64,000 nt of DNA from JAAUTY01 sp964397305 (GCA_964397305.1 CAYNIP010000008.1:62001-126000), one strand, 5' to 3'; counted from the stretch's first letter, positions 42,417 to 51,476 are shown. Program-made: numbers and translations. Notes: a model not told the origin generated them from the letters alone.

Positions 42417-42552
42417 GATGCTCGCGAATAAGGGGCAGCTCAGCCGGCCGGAGGCTGTCCCCCGGCCCTGCCCCAATTATTCCCCAGGACCCGAGGTTCA
42501 GGCCGGAGCTGGTCTGATCCAGGAGCGTTTGAGCGCGAGCCTAGGCGAGACC

Positions 42553-43284
42553 CTAGCGGAAGCGGTCGGGATTGAGCCGCAGGCCGGAGCCTTGCGGGAC
42601 GGCCCGCAAACCCCGGCCCAACTGGGCTCCACTGCCACCATCGGAGGGAGCCAAGAAGGGCCGCAGGTTAATCGCTCCCGGGGTGGCTAACGGGGCTGCC
42701 GGCTGGTTGCCACCGCCGAAGATTGTGCTGGGGTCAACCCCAACGGCACGGCCCAGGGCGTCGAGGAGGCTGCCGCTCCCCTGGCCGGTGAATGTATAGA
42801 CCCCCTCCGTAGTCTGGCCGCTGTCAGCGAGGGTGAGATTCTGAAACACGCGATCGCGCGTCGCTAGGGCATCTTGACCGGGGGGCACGGTCAAGACAAT
42901 GCGACAACTGGGGTTCATTTCCGTGGTCACGCACACCGTGTCGTAGTTATTTTCCACGGCCGTCCGCAGTTCCGTCATGCCATCCGGTCGGTATTCTTCC
43001 AGCCGCTGGCTGATCACCTCACAGCGTCGCTGGGGGGTCCAACCGCCCCCTAGTTCTTGGGGCACGGCCCAGGGATAGGCCTGATCGGGAGCCTCGGCGG
43101 GGGCGTACATCACCGTCGGCTGGCCTTGGTACATCTGGCAGGTGAAGCGGGGGGAGTCAGCCGTTTCTACCCGCACATCGGGGGCCGCGCTAGGGCTAGG
43201 CGGGGTATTCTGGGCCGGGGTGCGGAGGCTGACTAGCCCGAGGGCGATCGCGCTGAGCCCGAGGGCGAGGGGAAGACGTTTCAT
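42553..43284 (-). CDS. COP23-domain exported protein
   Basis: 243 residues. The signal peptide (about 1-24) is followed by a linker and the COP23 domain (about 45-170), with four spaced cysteines (FTCQMY, QRRCEVI, DTVCVTT, PSCRIVL). The family is named for a circadian oscillating membrane-associated protein of a unicellular cyanobacterium. The function is unknown. A low-complexity tail follows. It has its own divergent promoter region toward 43349. Confidence 0.85.
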   Translation of the reverse strand: MKRLPLALGLSAIALGLVSLRTPAQNTPPSPSAAPDVRVETADSPRFTCQMYQGQPTVMYAPAEAPDQAYPWAVPQELGGGWTPQRRCEVISQRLEEYRPDGMTELRTAVENNYDTVCVTTEMNPSCRIVLTVPPGQDALATRDRVFQNLTLADSGQTTEGVYTFTGQGSGSLLDALGRAVGVDPSTIFGGGNQPAAPLATPGAINLRPFLAPSDGGSGAQLGRGLRAVPQGSGLRLNPDRFR

Positions 43285-43348
43285 AATTGGCTGATTGGTG
43301 AAAACAACGGGGGCCAGGTCGGTTCTCGGCCCAGCAGCAACGTAAAAC

Positions 43349-45163
43349 CTATTTCAAGTCAAGCGAGGTCGAACCATCGGGTAGATCCCCTCGGGGAGGG
43401 GCGACGTGGCCAGCCGCCACCAGGTTCCCGAGCTGAACCCGCAGCGAACGCAGGCGATTGAGCGCCGCCGCCAGTTCTAGATCCCGAAAGGCCGCCCAGT
43501 CCCCCGGGAGGCGATGCGTTCCTGCGGAACAGGCTACGCCAACGCCCAGGGCCTCCCAGCCCAATTGGTCGAGATCGGCCCGCACCGCTTGGAGGACGGC
43601 GGCGAGGGAGCGTTGCCCGTCGATGTAGTGCTGGCGGGCATACACCAGGGCCGCGCCGATCGCCCGCAGTTGGCTCCCCTCAACCAACTGGGCCACGGCC
43701 GTGAGATCGATGCACTCCTCGCCAAATTCTAGGTGCTCCGTTCCCCGGACCTTCAGCTTCACGGCCCGGCCGCCGCGACTCGGATCGATGCTCTCGGGCT
43801 GGGGAGAGCGGAGCGGGAGCGCACCAAAGGTCGGGCCGCCTTCCGGAATCCGGCCCGTGGGGTAGCGCTGGGCGATCGCCCGCAGGGCGGCGGTTACGTC
43901 CTGAGGCTGGTAGTCCTGGAGGGCGATCGCCGTGTCCGTTACCTCAAAGTAGTCGCCACTACCGCCCAGGACCAAGATCGTCGAAACACCCTGCTCGGTG
44001 TACAGCGATCGCACCTTGTCCACGAAGGGGACGATGGGCTCCTGGGAGGGAGGGATCAGGGCCTGCATCCGGCGATCGCGCACCATGAAGTTGGTCGCCG
44101 AGGTATCCTCATCCAGCAACAACACCCGCGCCCCCGCCTCCAGGGCCTCGCAAATATTCGCCGCTTGGGAGGTGCTGCCGCTGGCCTTGGGGGTAGAAAA
44201 GTTGGTGGTGTCCTGGCCCTGGGGCAAATGATGGATGAAGGGGGAAATGTTGACGCCGCTGATACTGCGACCGTCTTCGGCCCGGATCTTCACAGCCTGG
44301 GGATCGGTAACGACAAACTCGCGACCGTCGCCGGGGATGTGGTTGTAAACCCCCTGCTCCAGGGCCTGCAACAGCGTGGATTTGCCGTGGTAGCCACCGC
44401 CGACAATCAGGGTGACACCCTGGGGAAGGCCGAGACCGGTCACAGAGCCCCGGTGGGGGCAGGGGAGGGTCACGGCCAAAGACGGCGGCGACTGCAACGG
44501 GATCGCCCGGTCGCGCAAGGGGCGATCATCGTCGCCCCTGCGGCGGGGGAGGATCGCGCCATTGGCCACAAAGGCGACGAGACCGCGATCACGCAGGGCC
44601 TGACGCAAGGCCGTTGCATCTTCCACCGTCTCCACCTGGGCCCGCAAGGCTTGGGGATCAAGCGCCGGGTAGTAGAGGCTGGCGGCGATCACGGCCGGCA
44701 GGATTTCCGTGAGCAAGCGGGCGGCCTGGGAGCCGAGGATGCGCCGGCCCTGGGCGGGCAGACCGACGCTGAAGCGAGCGGTCACGCTGCCATCGGCCGC
44801 CACCTGGAGGGCGCTGCGGTCGAGAATCGCTTGGCTGGGAGGGGCGATCGCGATCCGGCCGCTGGAGCCCGATCCGAGGGCGCTGGTTTGGGCCTGGGCG
44901 GCCCGGGCAAAGGCGCGGGTTAAAAAATCGGCGGTGGCGATCGCCGAGGTGCGGTTACAGTAACAGCTTGGGGGCAAGGCGGCCTGGGCTGCTGGAACGT
45001 GAGCCCGCAGAGCGCTGGGAGCCGCAAAAGGGTCGCTCTGCACCCGCTCAATCCAGAGGGTAAAGTCGGGAAACTGATAGCTCTGGGCGATCGCCTGATA
45101 GGCCTTGTAGCCACGTCCCTCAAGTCCCTGAAGGCTTGTCTTCAGATCCAGCGCAGTCAACAT
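43349..45163 (-). CDS. ABC-class ATPase, PF09818/MRB1590 type
   Basis: 604 residues. The N-terminal part (LTALDLKTSLQGLEGRGYKAYQAI) is characteristic of the stand-alone ABC-ATPase family that includes trypanosome MRB1590. The ATPase core has Walker A GGGYHGKSTLLQAL, signature-like region TSQAANICEAL, and Walker B RVLLLDEDTSATNFM. There is no membrane part, so it is not a transporter; RNA binding is suggested by the eukaryotic relative only. Codons for GVACSAGTHRLPG near the end coincide with a short palindromic repeat, GTTCCTGCGGAAC (43518-43530). Confidence 0.88.
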   Translation of the reverse strand: MLTALDLKTSLQGLEGRGYKAYQAIAQSYQFPDFTLWIERVQSDPFAAPSALRAHVPAAQAALPPSCYCNRTSAIATADFLTRAFARAAQAQTSALGSGSSGRIAIAPPSQAILDRSALQVAADGSVTARFSVGLPAQGRRILGSQAARLLTEILPAVIAASLYYPALDPQALRAQVETVEDATALRQALRDRGLVAFVANGAILPRRRGDDDRPLRDRAIPLQSPPSLAVTLPCPHRGSVTGLGLPQGVTLIVGGGYHGKSTLLQALEQGVYNHIPGDGREFVVTDPQAVKIRAEDGRSISGVNISPFIHHLPQGQDTTNFSTPKASGSTSQAANICEALEAGARVLLLDEDTSATNFMVRDRRMQALIPPSQEPIVPFVDKVRSLYTEQGVSTILVLGGSGDYFEVTDTAIALQDYQPQDVTAALRAIAQRYPTGRIPEGGPTFGALPLRSPQPESIDPSRGGRAVKLKVRGTEHLEFGEECIDLTAVAQLVEGSQLRAIGAALVYARQHYIDGQRSLAAVLQAVRADLDQLGWEALGVGVACSAGTHRLPGDWAAFRDLELAAALNRLRSLRVQLGNLVAAGHVAPPRGDLPDGSTSLDLK

Positions 45164-45181
45164 TCCCAGCCCGTCCCCGCC

Positions 45182-45469
45182 CTAGCCAAATTGATAATGC
45201 TTCCGCACGGGCTCCGTCACCTGCCAGATGCAAGACATCCCCGCCGGAAAGGTGACAAGATCTCCCTGCCCCACCGTGACCGGCTCCCCCCCGTCAGGGG
45301 TGACGGTGACGCGCCCGGCCAGGAAGTAGCAGGTCTCGGCCTCCTCGTAGGTCCAGGGAAACTCGGAGACCTCTTTGCTCCAAGTCGGCCAGGTCAAGAC
45401 GCCCAGGGCCTCGAGGCGGGCGGGGCTGGGCTGGGATTCGATGGCGATCGCGCGGGTCAGTTCACTCAC
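45182..45469 (-). CDS. Small cupin-domain protein
   Basis: 95 residues forming a single cupin barrel of the DUF861 type. FPWTYEEAETCYFLAGRVTVTPDGG carries the EETxYxLxG-type cupin motif 1, and VTFPAGMSCIWQV motif 2. The usual His ligands of motif 1 are replaced, so metal binding is uncertain. The GTG start at 45469 is the only one at the family N-terminus. It lies 18 bases before the ABC-ATPase start, suggesting one operon. Confidence 0.82.
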   Translation of the reverse strand: MSELTRAIAIESQPSPARLEALGVLTWPTWSKEVSEFPWTYEEAETCYFLAGRVTVTPDGGEPVTVGQGDLVTFPAGMSCIWQVTEPVRKHYQFG

Positions 45470-45507
45470 AAGAGCAGAGAAATGGGGGACTAGAGAAGGA
45501 AGCTATC

Positions 45508-45624
45508 GGGGGCATCTCCCTGGGGAGGCTCCCCTTTCGCCCGACCGGGGAGCCGGGGCCGGGGGACGTAGCCGCGCAGCGGCGGCTCGCAGCGGGAGCA
45601 AACTGGCCTGACTGAGATGCACTC
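45508..45624. mobile_element. Diverged family B element
   Basis: Starts GGGGGCATCTCC and ends TGACTGAGATGCACTC, with CCGGGGCCGGGGGACGTAG and GCGGCTCGCAGCGGGAGC between. The ends still pair (GCATCTC with GAGATGC). No clear target duplication. It takes up part of the 45470-45993 gap, where I see no gene. Confidence 0.6.
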
Positions 45625-45861
45625 TAGGCGGTTAATCTCGATTGTAACCCTGATGGGTTGTGGAATTGAGCCCTAGGGCCCACCGTCCCGCAGAAAGAGC
45701 AGGGCTATGCTGAAGTGGGAGCGAAGCCGCAAGTTGCCGGAGAGCCAGCACGAGCCATCGCTAGGCCCGGAGAGCGGCAAAAACGCCTCGGCCTCGCTGA
45801 GGTGCTGGCGCTCGGTCCCGTCCCCCCTCGATCCTGGAGAACCTCTTTCTAGTGTTGTAAT

Positions 45862-45911
45862 CCTAGCCCGACCTCCTTAGCGAAGGATGCTGTTCCTGGG
45901 GCCGGGCTAGG
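45862..45911. repeat. Nested inverted repeat, possible RNA structure
   Basis: CCTAGCCCG (45862-45870) pairs perfectly with CGGGCTAGG (45903-45911). Inside, TCCTT and AAGGA (about 45873-45887) form a second hairpin. It lies between the cupin gene and the end of the gene at 45994. It could be a small RNA, a terminator or a decayed repeat. Confidence 0.45.
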
Positions 45912-45993
45912 CCAACGGTTTTATGGGTAGGACGCGCGGCGGTTTTGCTCAAGCGCTTTGACCTTACGGTGGCGGGCTCTGCTGGGGAGAAAC

Positions 45994-46743
45994 TCAGCGC
46001 CAGGTTGCCTGGGTTAGGGTGGCGCGAAAAAATTCGCCTTCGCGGGTAAAGCGATCGCTCCCCAGATACCAGCCGACCCGCAGGCGAGTCGGAATCCGGT
46101 AGCCGTTGAATTGCGCGTCGGCTGCGATGATCGCCCCAAAGTCCAGGGCCTGAAACGGGCCGCCCTCGGGGCTACCCCAACGACGGAGGTGAACCTGGGT
46201 GAGTTGCCCCGAGGGGGCGATCGTCAGGGTGAGGGGGAGAGTCTCGCCCGCGTGCTCCAGGTGGGCGATCGCCCGTTCCTCCCCCAGGCCCTCCCAGCGC
46301 ACCTCCGGGCGACCCAGCACGGCGGGCAGCCAGATCAACTCCGCTAGGTAGCGACCCCGGGCCGAGCGGTCAATGTCGGGCCCCGCTGCTTGCACGACCG
46401 GCCATAGGCCCAGGAGTCGCCAATCCATCCGACCGCGACCCTCGAGGTAGCGGTCGGCGCCGCCCACGGGCAACCCCTTCACCCAGGCCGTGGCCTGCCA
46501 AATCATCCCCCGGGGCCAGTGGATCACTTGGGCAGCCCGGAAGGGATGCCAACGCTGGTTCAGTTTGATCTGGCCGTGCATTCGGAGGCGGATCGCGCTG
46601 GCCGGGGGCGTCCCGGGCGCGATCGCGTGGGCCAAGTAGGCCCGAGCCGCTGGAGGTAAATCGGCCCAGCCCTCGGGCGGGCCGGACTGGGCCTGAGGAG
46701 CGGCGGACTGCCAGAGGGCCGTGAGGGAAGGGGTCTTAGGCAC
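45994..46743 (-). CDS. DUF6544-like hypothetical protein
   Basis: 249-residue soluble protein that looks like the DUF6544/DUF6920 group: an N-terminal LPPAARAYLAHAIAPG helix, then RLRMHGQIKLNQRWHPFRAAQVI, and strand-rich segments with YLAELIWLPAVL and RVGWYLGSDRF. The family function is unknown. The GTG at 46743 starts it, and it is divergent from the hydrolase gene with only 57 bases between. Confidence 0.7.
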   Translation of the reverse strand: MPKTPSLTALWQSAAPQAQSGPPEGWADLPPAARAYLAHAIAPGTPPASAIRLRMHGQIKLNQRWHPFRAAQVIHWPRGMIWQATAWVKGLPVGGADRYLEGRGRMDWRLLGLWPVVQAAGPDIDRSARGRYLAELIWLPAVLGRPEVRWEGLGEERAIAHLEHAGETLPLTLTIAPSGQLTQVHLRRWGSPEGGPFQALDFGAIIAADAQFNGYRIPTRLRVGWYLGSDRFTREGEFFRATLTQATWR

Positions 46744-46800
46744 GACAGGCTTTGGTGTAAGCTTTGGCTAGCACAAGCAACCAGAGGTCGCGAGCAACAG

Positions 46801-47745
46801 GTGAAGTCTATCATTCTTGGCCTGCCGGGGCTGGACAACCAGCCCCCCCAGGCCCAGCTCCAGGACGAGTGGCGGCAGGCGATCGCCGAAGGATTGGCCA
46901 AAAATGGCGCGGTGACGAACCCCGAGGTTCCCTTTGCGTTGGTCTATTGGGCGGACTTGCTCTACAAATATCCCCTCCACGATGACGCCAACTTTAGCTT
47001 CGACCCCCTTTACAATCAGCACCCCTACCGCCCGGCCCAGTCCGGGGCTCTCCGGCCGTACCGAGATAGCTGGCTCGAGACCCTCCAGCGGGGCAGCTTC
47101 GACTTGCTGGGAAAAACATCGGCCTCCCTGCGCCTGCGTTTTGAGGTTGAAGTTTTTAGCAATGCCCGCCTGAGCAGCCTGCTGCGGGAGCTGCACCTTT
47201 ACTACGATGGTGATCGCTTCATCCCCAACCGCCAGGGCCAGCCGGACCTCGCTCGTCACGTCCTGCGGGCTGAACTCCACCAGGCCCTCCAGCGCCATCG
47301 CGGTCAGCGCATTTGCTTAGTCACCCACGCGATGGGCTCCCTCATCGCCTACGATGCGCTTCGGGATCTGGGGCAGCACGATCCCGATCTCTCGGTCTCT
47401 CACTTCATCACCCTCGGCTCCCCCCTCGGCTTGCCCTACGTGAAAACCAAGATTCTGCGCGAGCGGGGCTATGATCCCTCCCTGCGGACTCCCTCCCTGG
47501 TGCAGGACCAGTGGGTTAACTACGCTGACCGACGAGATGCGATCGCCCTCGAGACGCACCTAGCCGACGACTACACCGCCAACTGCCAAGCGGTGCAAGT
47601 TCAAGACACCCTGATTGCCAATGATGCGGTTCTCCGAGATGGTCAACCCGACTACCACAATCTCTATGGCTACCTCCGCACGCCGGAGTTCTCGCACGTA
47701 GTCCAGACTTTTTTGTATCCTGAGGCCAGGAATGACGCACCCTAA
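46801..47745 (+). CDS. Alpha/beta hydrolase-fold protein with Ala at the nucleophile
   Basis: 314 residues. The order of segments (N-terminal ILGLPGLDN, RICLVTHAMGSLIAYDAL, FITLGSPLGLP, then a late His region DYHNLYGYL) fits a lipase/esterase-like alpha/beta hydrolase. The nucleophile elbow, normally GHSMGS, reads THAMGS with Ala at 177, encoded by GCG. S180 follows but is out of position. The protein may be non-catalytic or use another residue. GTG 46801 start. It is divergent from the DUF6544 gene. Confidence 0.8.
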   Translation: MKSIILGLPGLDNQPPQAQLQDEWRQAIAEGLAKNGAVTNPEVPFALVYWADLLYKYPLHDDANFSFDPLYNQHPYRPAQSGALRPYRDSWLETLQRGSFDLLGKTSASLRLRFEVEVFSNARLSSLLRELHLYYDGDRFIPNRQGQPDLARHVLRAELHQALQRHRGQRICLVTHAMGSLIAYDALRDLGQHDPDLSVSHFITLGSPLGLPYVKTKILRERGYDPSLRTPSLVQDQWVNYADRRDAIALETHLADDYTANCQAVQVQDTLIANDAVLRDGQPDYHNLYGYLRTPEFSHVVQTFLYPEARNDAP

Positions 47746-47906
47746 GCGCCTTGGGGAAACGTTGACCGCCACGCTGGCCAGACTAGGGGTTCAGCAAACT
47801 AAGGGAGCGAGGGAAACGCGCGCTAGTTCCAGATTTTAGAAAACCCCTAAAATATATCCCCATCCGGCTTGTCTCTCCGGCTCGCTGCCGCGGATCGCTA
47901 CTATCA

Positions 47907-48857
47907 ATGACCCCTGCTTCACCCCCCATCGCCCTGCAAACTTGGGAGCTGCGTAAAGTCTACCGCACCGGCTTCTGGCTCCACCAAACCCTGGAACCCC
48001 TGCGGGGGTGTAGCCTGACGGTGTATCGCGGCGAGACCTTTGGCCTGCTCGGCCCCAATGGTGCGGGCAAGACGACGCTATTGAAAATTTTGCTGGGCCT
48101 CGTGCGGCGGACCTCGGGGCGGGCCGTGCTGCTGGGGCGACCCCTGGGCGATCGCGCGGTGCGGCAACACCTGGGCTATTTACCTGAAAATCCCTACTTC
48201 TACGATCGCCTCACGGCCTGGGAGTTCCTCAACTTCGTCGCTGGCCTCTTCCGCCTGCCCCGCGCCGTGCGCCAGCAGCGACTGCCGGCCTTGCTGGACC
48301 TCGTGGGCCTGGCTCAAACCACGGCCAAGCAGCGACCCCTGCGGGATTACTCCAAGGGGATGTTGCAGCGGTTGGGCATGGCCCAAGCCTTGATCAATGA
48401 GCCTGAGCTGCTGTTTCTGGATGAACCCATGTCTGGCCTCGATCCGGATGGGCGCTACCGGATGCGGGAGATCGTGCGTCAGTTGCGGGCCCAGGGCACG
48501 ACGATCTTTTTTAACTCCCATATTCTGGCCGATGTTGAGGCCATCTGCGATCGCCTCGCCATCCTCGCCGGCGGCGAACTCTTGTGTAGTGGGTCCCTAG
48601 AGGAGCTTTTGGGTGATCACGACGGCTATCAAGTGTGGCTGCGGGGGGGCGATCGCCACCATTGGGCCCCCTGGCTCCAGTCCCTCACCCAAGAGGGCGA
48701 AGTTTGGTCAGGTCACCTCAGCGGCGATCTCCACGCCTTCCTAGCCACCCTCCAGCCGAACGGCGGGGAACTCCTGAGCCTCAGCCGCCAACGACTCTCC
48801 CTCGAGGCCTTTTTCTTGCAAACCCTGCGACAGCGAGGGCTTGACCAACCCCGATAA
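47907..48857 (+). CDS. ABC transporter ATP-binding protein
   Basis: 316 residues. Walker A GPNGAGKTT (about 50-58), Q-loop region LGYLPENPYF, signature YSKGMLQRLG, Walker B LLFLDEPMSGLDP, H-loop NSHIL. The DrrA/NatA-type arrangement suggests an ABC-2 exporter. A C-terminal domain of about 90 residues follows. No permease lies beside it: the next gene is on the other strand. The partner must be elsewhere. Confidence 0.88.
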   Translation: MTPASPPIALQTWELRKVYRTGFWLHQTLEPLRGCSLTVYRGETFGLLGPNGAGKTTLLKILLGLVRRTSGRAVLLGRPLGDRAVRQHLGYLPENPYFYDRLTAWEFLNFVAGLFRLPRAVRQQRLPALLDLVGLAQTTAKQRPLRDYSKGMLQRLGMAQALINEPELLFLDEPMSGLDPDGRYRMREIVRQLRAQGTTIFFNSHILADVEAICDRLAILAGGELLCSGSLEELLGDHDGYQVWLRGGDRHHWAPWLQSLTQEGEVWSGHLSGDLHAFLATLQPNGGELLSLSRQRLSLEAFFLQTLRQRGLDQPR

Positions 48858-48947
48858 AACCCATTTCCCTCGCTAGGGTTGGGCGCTGCCCAAACGCTTG
48901 ATGATGGCACGCTGCTATCGGCTTCCGGGAGGCGGAGCTACCCCGCG

Positions 48948-49517
48948 CTAGCGCATTTTCTGCTTGATGAATTGCACCAGTTGACTCAACTGTTTCTTAA
49001 GGCCGTGGATCTCAGCTTGCATCTGGGCCATCTTCTGCTTCATGGCCTGAAGCTCAGCCGCCAGATCCCCAGCGGGGGCGGCTGGGGCCGCAGCCACGGG
49101 GGCCGCGGCCGGCCCAGCCGCCTTCGCCGCCTTTTTGCGGGCCTGGGCCTTCTGCATGGCTTCTTTCAGGGCACCGACCAGTTGCTTTTTCTCGAAGGGC
49201 TTCTCAAGGAAGGAGAAATACTCAAAGGGTTCGGGGATTTTTTCGGTCACTTCTTCTTTGCGCCCTGACATCAGCATGAGGGGAATCAGGGAGAGCTGGG
49301 GATCGCTCTGAATTTCTTGGTAGACATCCCAGCCGCTTTTTTTCGGGAGTAGGAAGTCCAGCATCACGAGGTTGGGTTGGGCTGACCGAATGAGCTTGGC
49401 CCCTTCCTCACCATTTTTAGCTTCGATTACTTCCACGTTGCCCGCCGGTAGCATGTCCTTGACCATGTTGCGGATGACCCGGCTGTCATCAATCACCAGG
49501 ATTTTTTGCGTAGCCAC
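48948..49517 (-). CDS. CheY-like response regulator with coiled-coil tail
   Basis: 189 residues. The receiver domain (1-122) has DDS (10-12), a phosphoacceptor Asp in LVMLDFLLP, and the conserved Lys in FLEKPFEKK. It is followed by an Ala/Pro/Lys linker and a C-terminal amphipathic coiled coil (AAELQAMKQKMAQMQAEI). There is no DNA-binding domain, so it should act by protein contact; the coiled coil may oligomerise. GTG 49517 has AAGGAG 8 bases upstream. No kinase is adjacent. Confidence 0.85.
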   Translation of the reverse strand: MATQKILVIDDSRVIRNMVKDMLPAGNVEVIEAKNGEEGAKLIRSAQPNLVMLDFLLPKKSGWDVYQEIQSDPQLSLIPLMLMSGRKEEVTEKIPEPFEYFSFLEKPFEKKQLVGALKEAMQKAQARKKAAKAAGPAAAPVAAAPAAPAGDLAAELQAMKQKMAQMQAEIHGLKKQLSQLVQFIKQKMR

Positions 49518-49712
49518 AGTTGACTCCTTGAGAAGCGATTTGCAAACACCGCAGAGCGTCGGTTAGCGAACCGGCAAGGGGCGGTCGTAGAACCAGGTTG
49601 GTTGGAGACTAGATGCGCTAAGAGGTTGTTGCCCGTCCTAGGCCGGAAGCCTGATTCCCCTAGACTAATGTAGCGGATGGCGGCTGGACAACGGAAACAT
49701 CCTGGGTTAGGA

Positions 49713-50238
49713 GGGAGAACGAAATTTTACGCGGGATGTTGGTGCTCGTTAGCTTGGCCCTCACCCCAACCCCTCTCCCAGGTTGGGAGAGGGGCTCCTA
49801 ACTTGGCCCTCACCTCAATGCCTCTCCCAGGTTGGGAGAGGGGATTCTAGCTTGGCCCTCACCTCAATGCCTCTCCCAGGTTGGGAGAGGGGATTCTAGC
49901 TTGGCCCTCACCTCAATGCCTCTCCCAGGTTGGGAGAGGGGCTCCTAGCTCGGCCCTCCCCTTCTCTCCCAGGTTGGGAGAGGGGCTTCTAACTTGGCCC
50001 TCACCCCAACCCCTCTCCCAGGTTGAGAGAGGGGCTCCTAGCTCGGCCCTCAGCTCCTCTCCCAGGTTGGGAGAGGGGCTTCTAACTCCCCTTCTCCCAG
50101 CGTTGGGAGAAGGGGCCGGGGGATGAGGGCCGCCCCGTAATGCTGTTCGCGCTAGCGTCGCGGAGCGATAGAGGGCTATACTCTGCGCCTTGAGCAAGGG
50201 CTCAAAATTCAGGGGAGCCGCGCTTTTTTCGTCCACCC
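49713..50238 (-). mobile_element. Family A element with eight-unit hairpin expansion
   Basis: Reverse-oriented copy: GGGAGAACGAAATTTTACGCG at 49713 is the family right end, and GCGCTTTTTTCGTCCACCC, ending at 50238, is the left end. In place of the two hairpins of normal copies it has eight: seven of CTCTCCCAGGTTGGGAGAG type (one with a G-to-A change), spaced about 45-50 bases, and one CTTCTCCCAGCGTTGGGAGAAG. Linkers alternate between CTTGGCCCTCACCTCAATG and short forms. The array fills most of the 49518-50524 gap; no gene or cas-like sequence is present. The array may stop read-through between neighbours. Confidence 0.85.
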
Positions 50239-50524
50239 GGGGGAGTAGCTCTTACCCTAAATCCTTTGCCCAGCCTTGGGCAGGGGATTTAGGGTTCCTC
50301 TGCTTCTGCCAAAACTGGGAGCAGCAGGGCCGTGGGGACCTACGGTAAGCCAAGGCAGACAGCCTCTTGGACAACGGCCTCGGGCGATCGCCCACCAAGG
50401 TATCCCCATTCACTCTAGCGCGACCCGCCCATTTTTCAACCTCTAGAAGAAAAAAGTGCTACCTGGGCCGGCTCAACTTCGCTAAAATACAGGCGCAAAC
50501 TGGCTGATTACCTCCCATTTCTCT

Positions 50525-51427
50525 GTGTCTGCTCCCATCCCCAACGCCGACTGGCGCACCGAAATCACCACCCTGCCTCCCTGGTTACGTCGGCCCTTGG
50601 GCACAGCGAGTCAACTTTCGACGGTCCAGCGCCTGATTAAGCAACGGCAGATCCATACCATCTGTGAAGAGGGCCGCTGCCCCAATCGCGGTGAATGCTA
50701 TGCCAACCGCACAGCAACCTTCCTGCTCTTAGGCAAGACCTGCACGCGGGCCTGTGCCTTTTGTCAGGTGGACAAGGGCCACGCGCCGCAGGCCGTGGAC
50801 CCGGAGGAACCCGCGAAGGTGGCGGAGGCGGTGGCCCTTTTGGGGTTGCGCTATGTGGTGCTCACGTCGGTAGCCCGCGATGACCTCGCGGATGGTGGGG
50901 CGGGGCAGTTTGTGGCGACGATGGCGGCGATTCGAGCCCGCCAGCCCCAAACCCAGATCGAGGTGCTGACCCCCGACTTTTGGAGTGGCCCTGAGGCGGC
51001 GGGGCAGCAGCAGCGGCGGGTGGCGGCTGTGGTGGCGGCGCAGCCGGCCTGCTATAACCACAATCTCGAAACAGTGGCTCGCCTCCAGGGGCCGGTGCGG
51101 CGGGGGGCTCAGTACGAGCGATCGCTCACGGTCCTGGGCCTCGTCAAGCAGCTAGCGCCGCAGATGCCGACGAAATCAGGCCTGATGCTGGGGCATGGTG
51201 AAACGGAGGCCGAGATCCTGACTACGCTCCAGGATTTGCGAGCCGTGGGCTGCGATCGCCTCACCCTCGGTCAGTACTTGCGCCCGTCCCTAGCTCACCG
51301 GCCGGTGGTGAAGTACTGGACGCCAGCGGAATTTGAGCGACTGGGGGCGATCGCGCGCCAGTTGGGCTTCAGCCATGTCCGCTCCGGGCCCCTGGTTCGC
51401 AGCTCCTATCATGCTGGCGAGGTCTAG
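50525..51427 (+). CDS. lipA: Lipoyl synthase
   Basis: 300-residue radical SAM enzyme that inserts two sulfurs into octanoyl groups on E2/H proteins. Auxiliary cluster ligands C47, C52 and C58 (CEEGRCPNRGEC) and radical SAM ligands C73, C77, C80 (CTRACAFC) are present, with the C-terminal RSSYHA serine ligand. GTG 50525 start. Cyanobacteria often have two lipA copies; this one has a normal length. No lipB nearby. Confidence 0.96.
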   Translation: MSAPIPNADWRTEITTLPPWLRRPLGTASQLSTVQRLIKQRQIHTICEEGRCPNRGECYANRTATFLLLGKTCTRACAFCQVDKGHAPQAVDPEEPAKVAEAVALLGLRYVVLTSVARDDLADGGAGQFVATMAAIRARQPQTQIEVLTPDFWSGPEAAGQQQRRVAAVVAAQPACYNHNLETVARLQGPVRRGAQYERSLTVLGLVKQLAPQMPTKSGLMLGHGETEAEILTTLQDLRAVGCDRLTLGQYLRPSLAHRPVVKYWTPAEFERLGAIARQLGFSHVRSGPLVRSSYHAGEV

Positions 51428-51446
51428 GTCTGGGAGCACGTGACTC

Positions 51447-51476
51447 AAAAAAACGGGAGCCCCGGGCTCCCAAAAA
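51447..51476 (-). terminator. Hairpin terminator between lipA and psaC
   Basis: GGGAGCCC and GGGCTCCC around one C (51455-51471), with seven A before and six A after. Read on the minus strand it is a G/C hairpin followed by seven T, a good intrinsic terminator for psaC, whose stop lies 145 bases upstream. In the plus direction it has no T-run, so its use by lipA is doubtful. Confidence 0.7.

Noticed and set aside
43733..44923. 396-residue plus-strand frame opposite the ABC-ATPase gene
   Set aside because: It mirrors a well-supported gene on the other strand, lacks family resemblance and has the low-complexity composition of GC-rich antisense frames.
49770..50120. CRISPR array
   Set aside because: Units are perfect hairpins with repeated linkers, not unique spacers, and no cas gene is near. 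It lies inside a mini-element.
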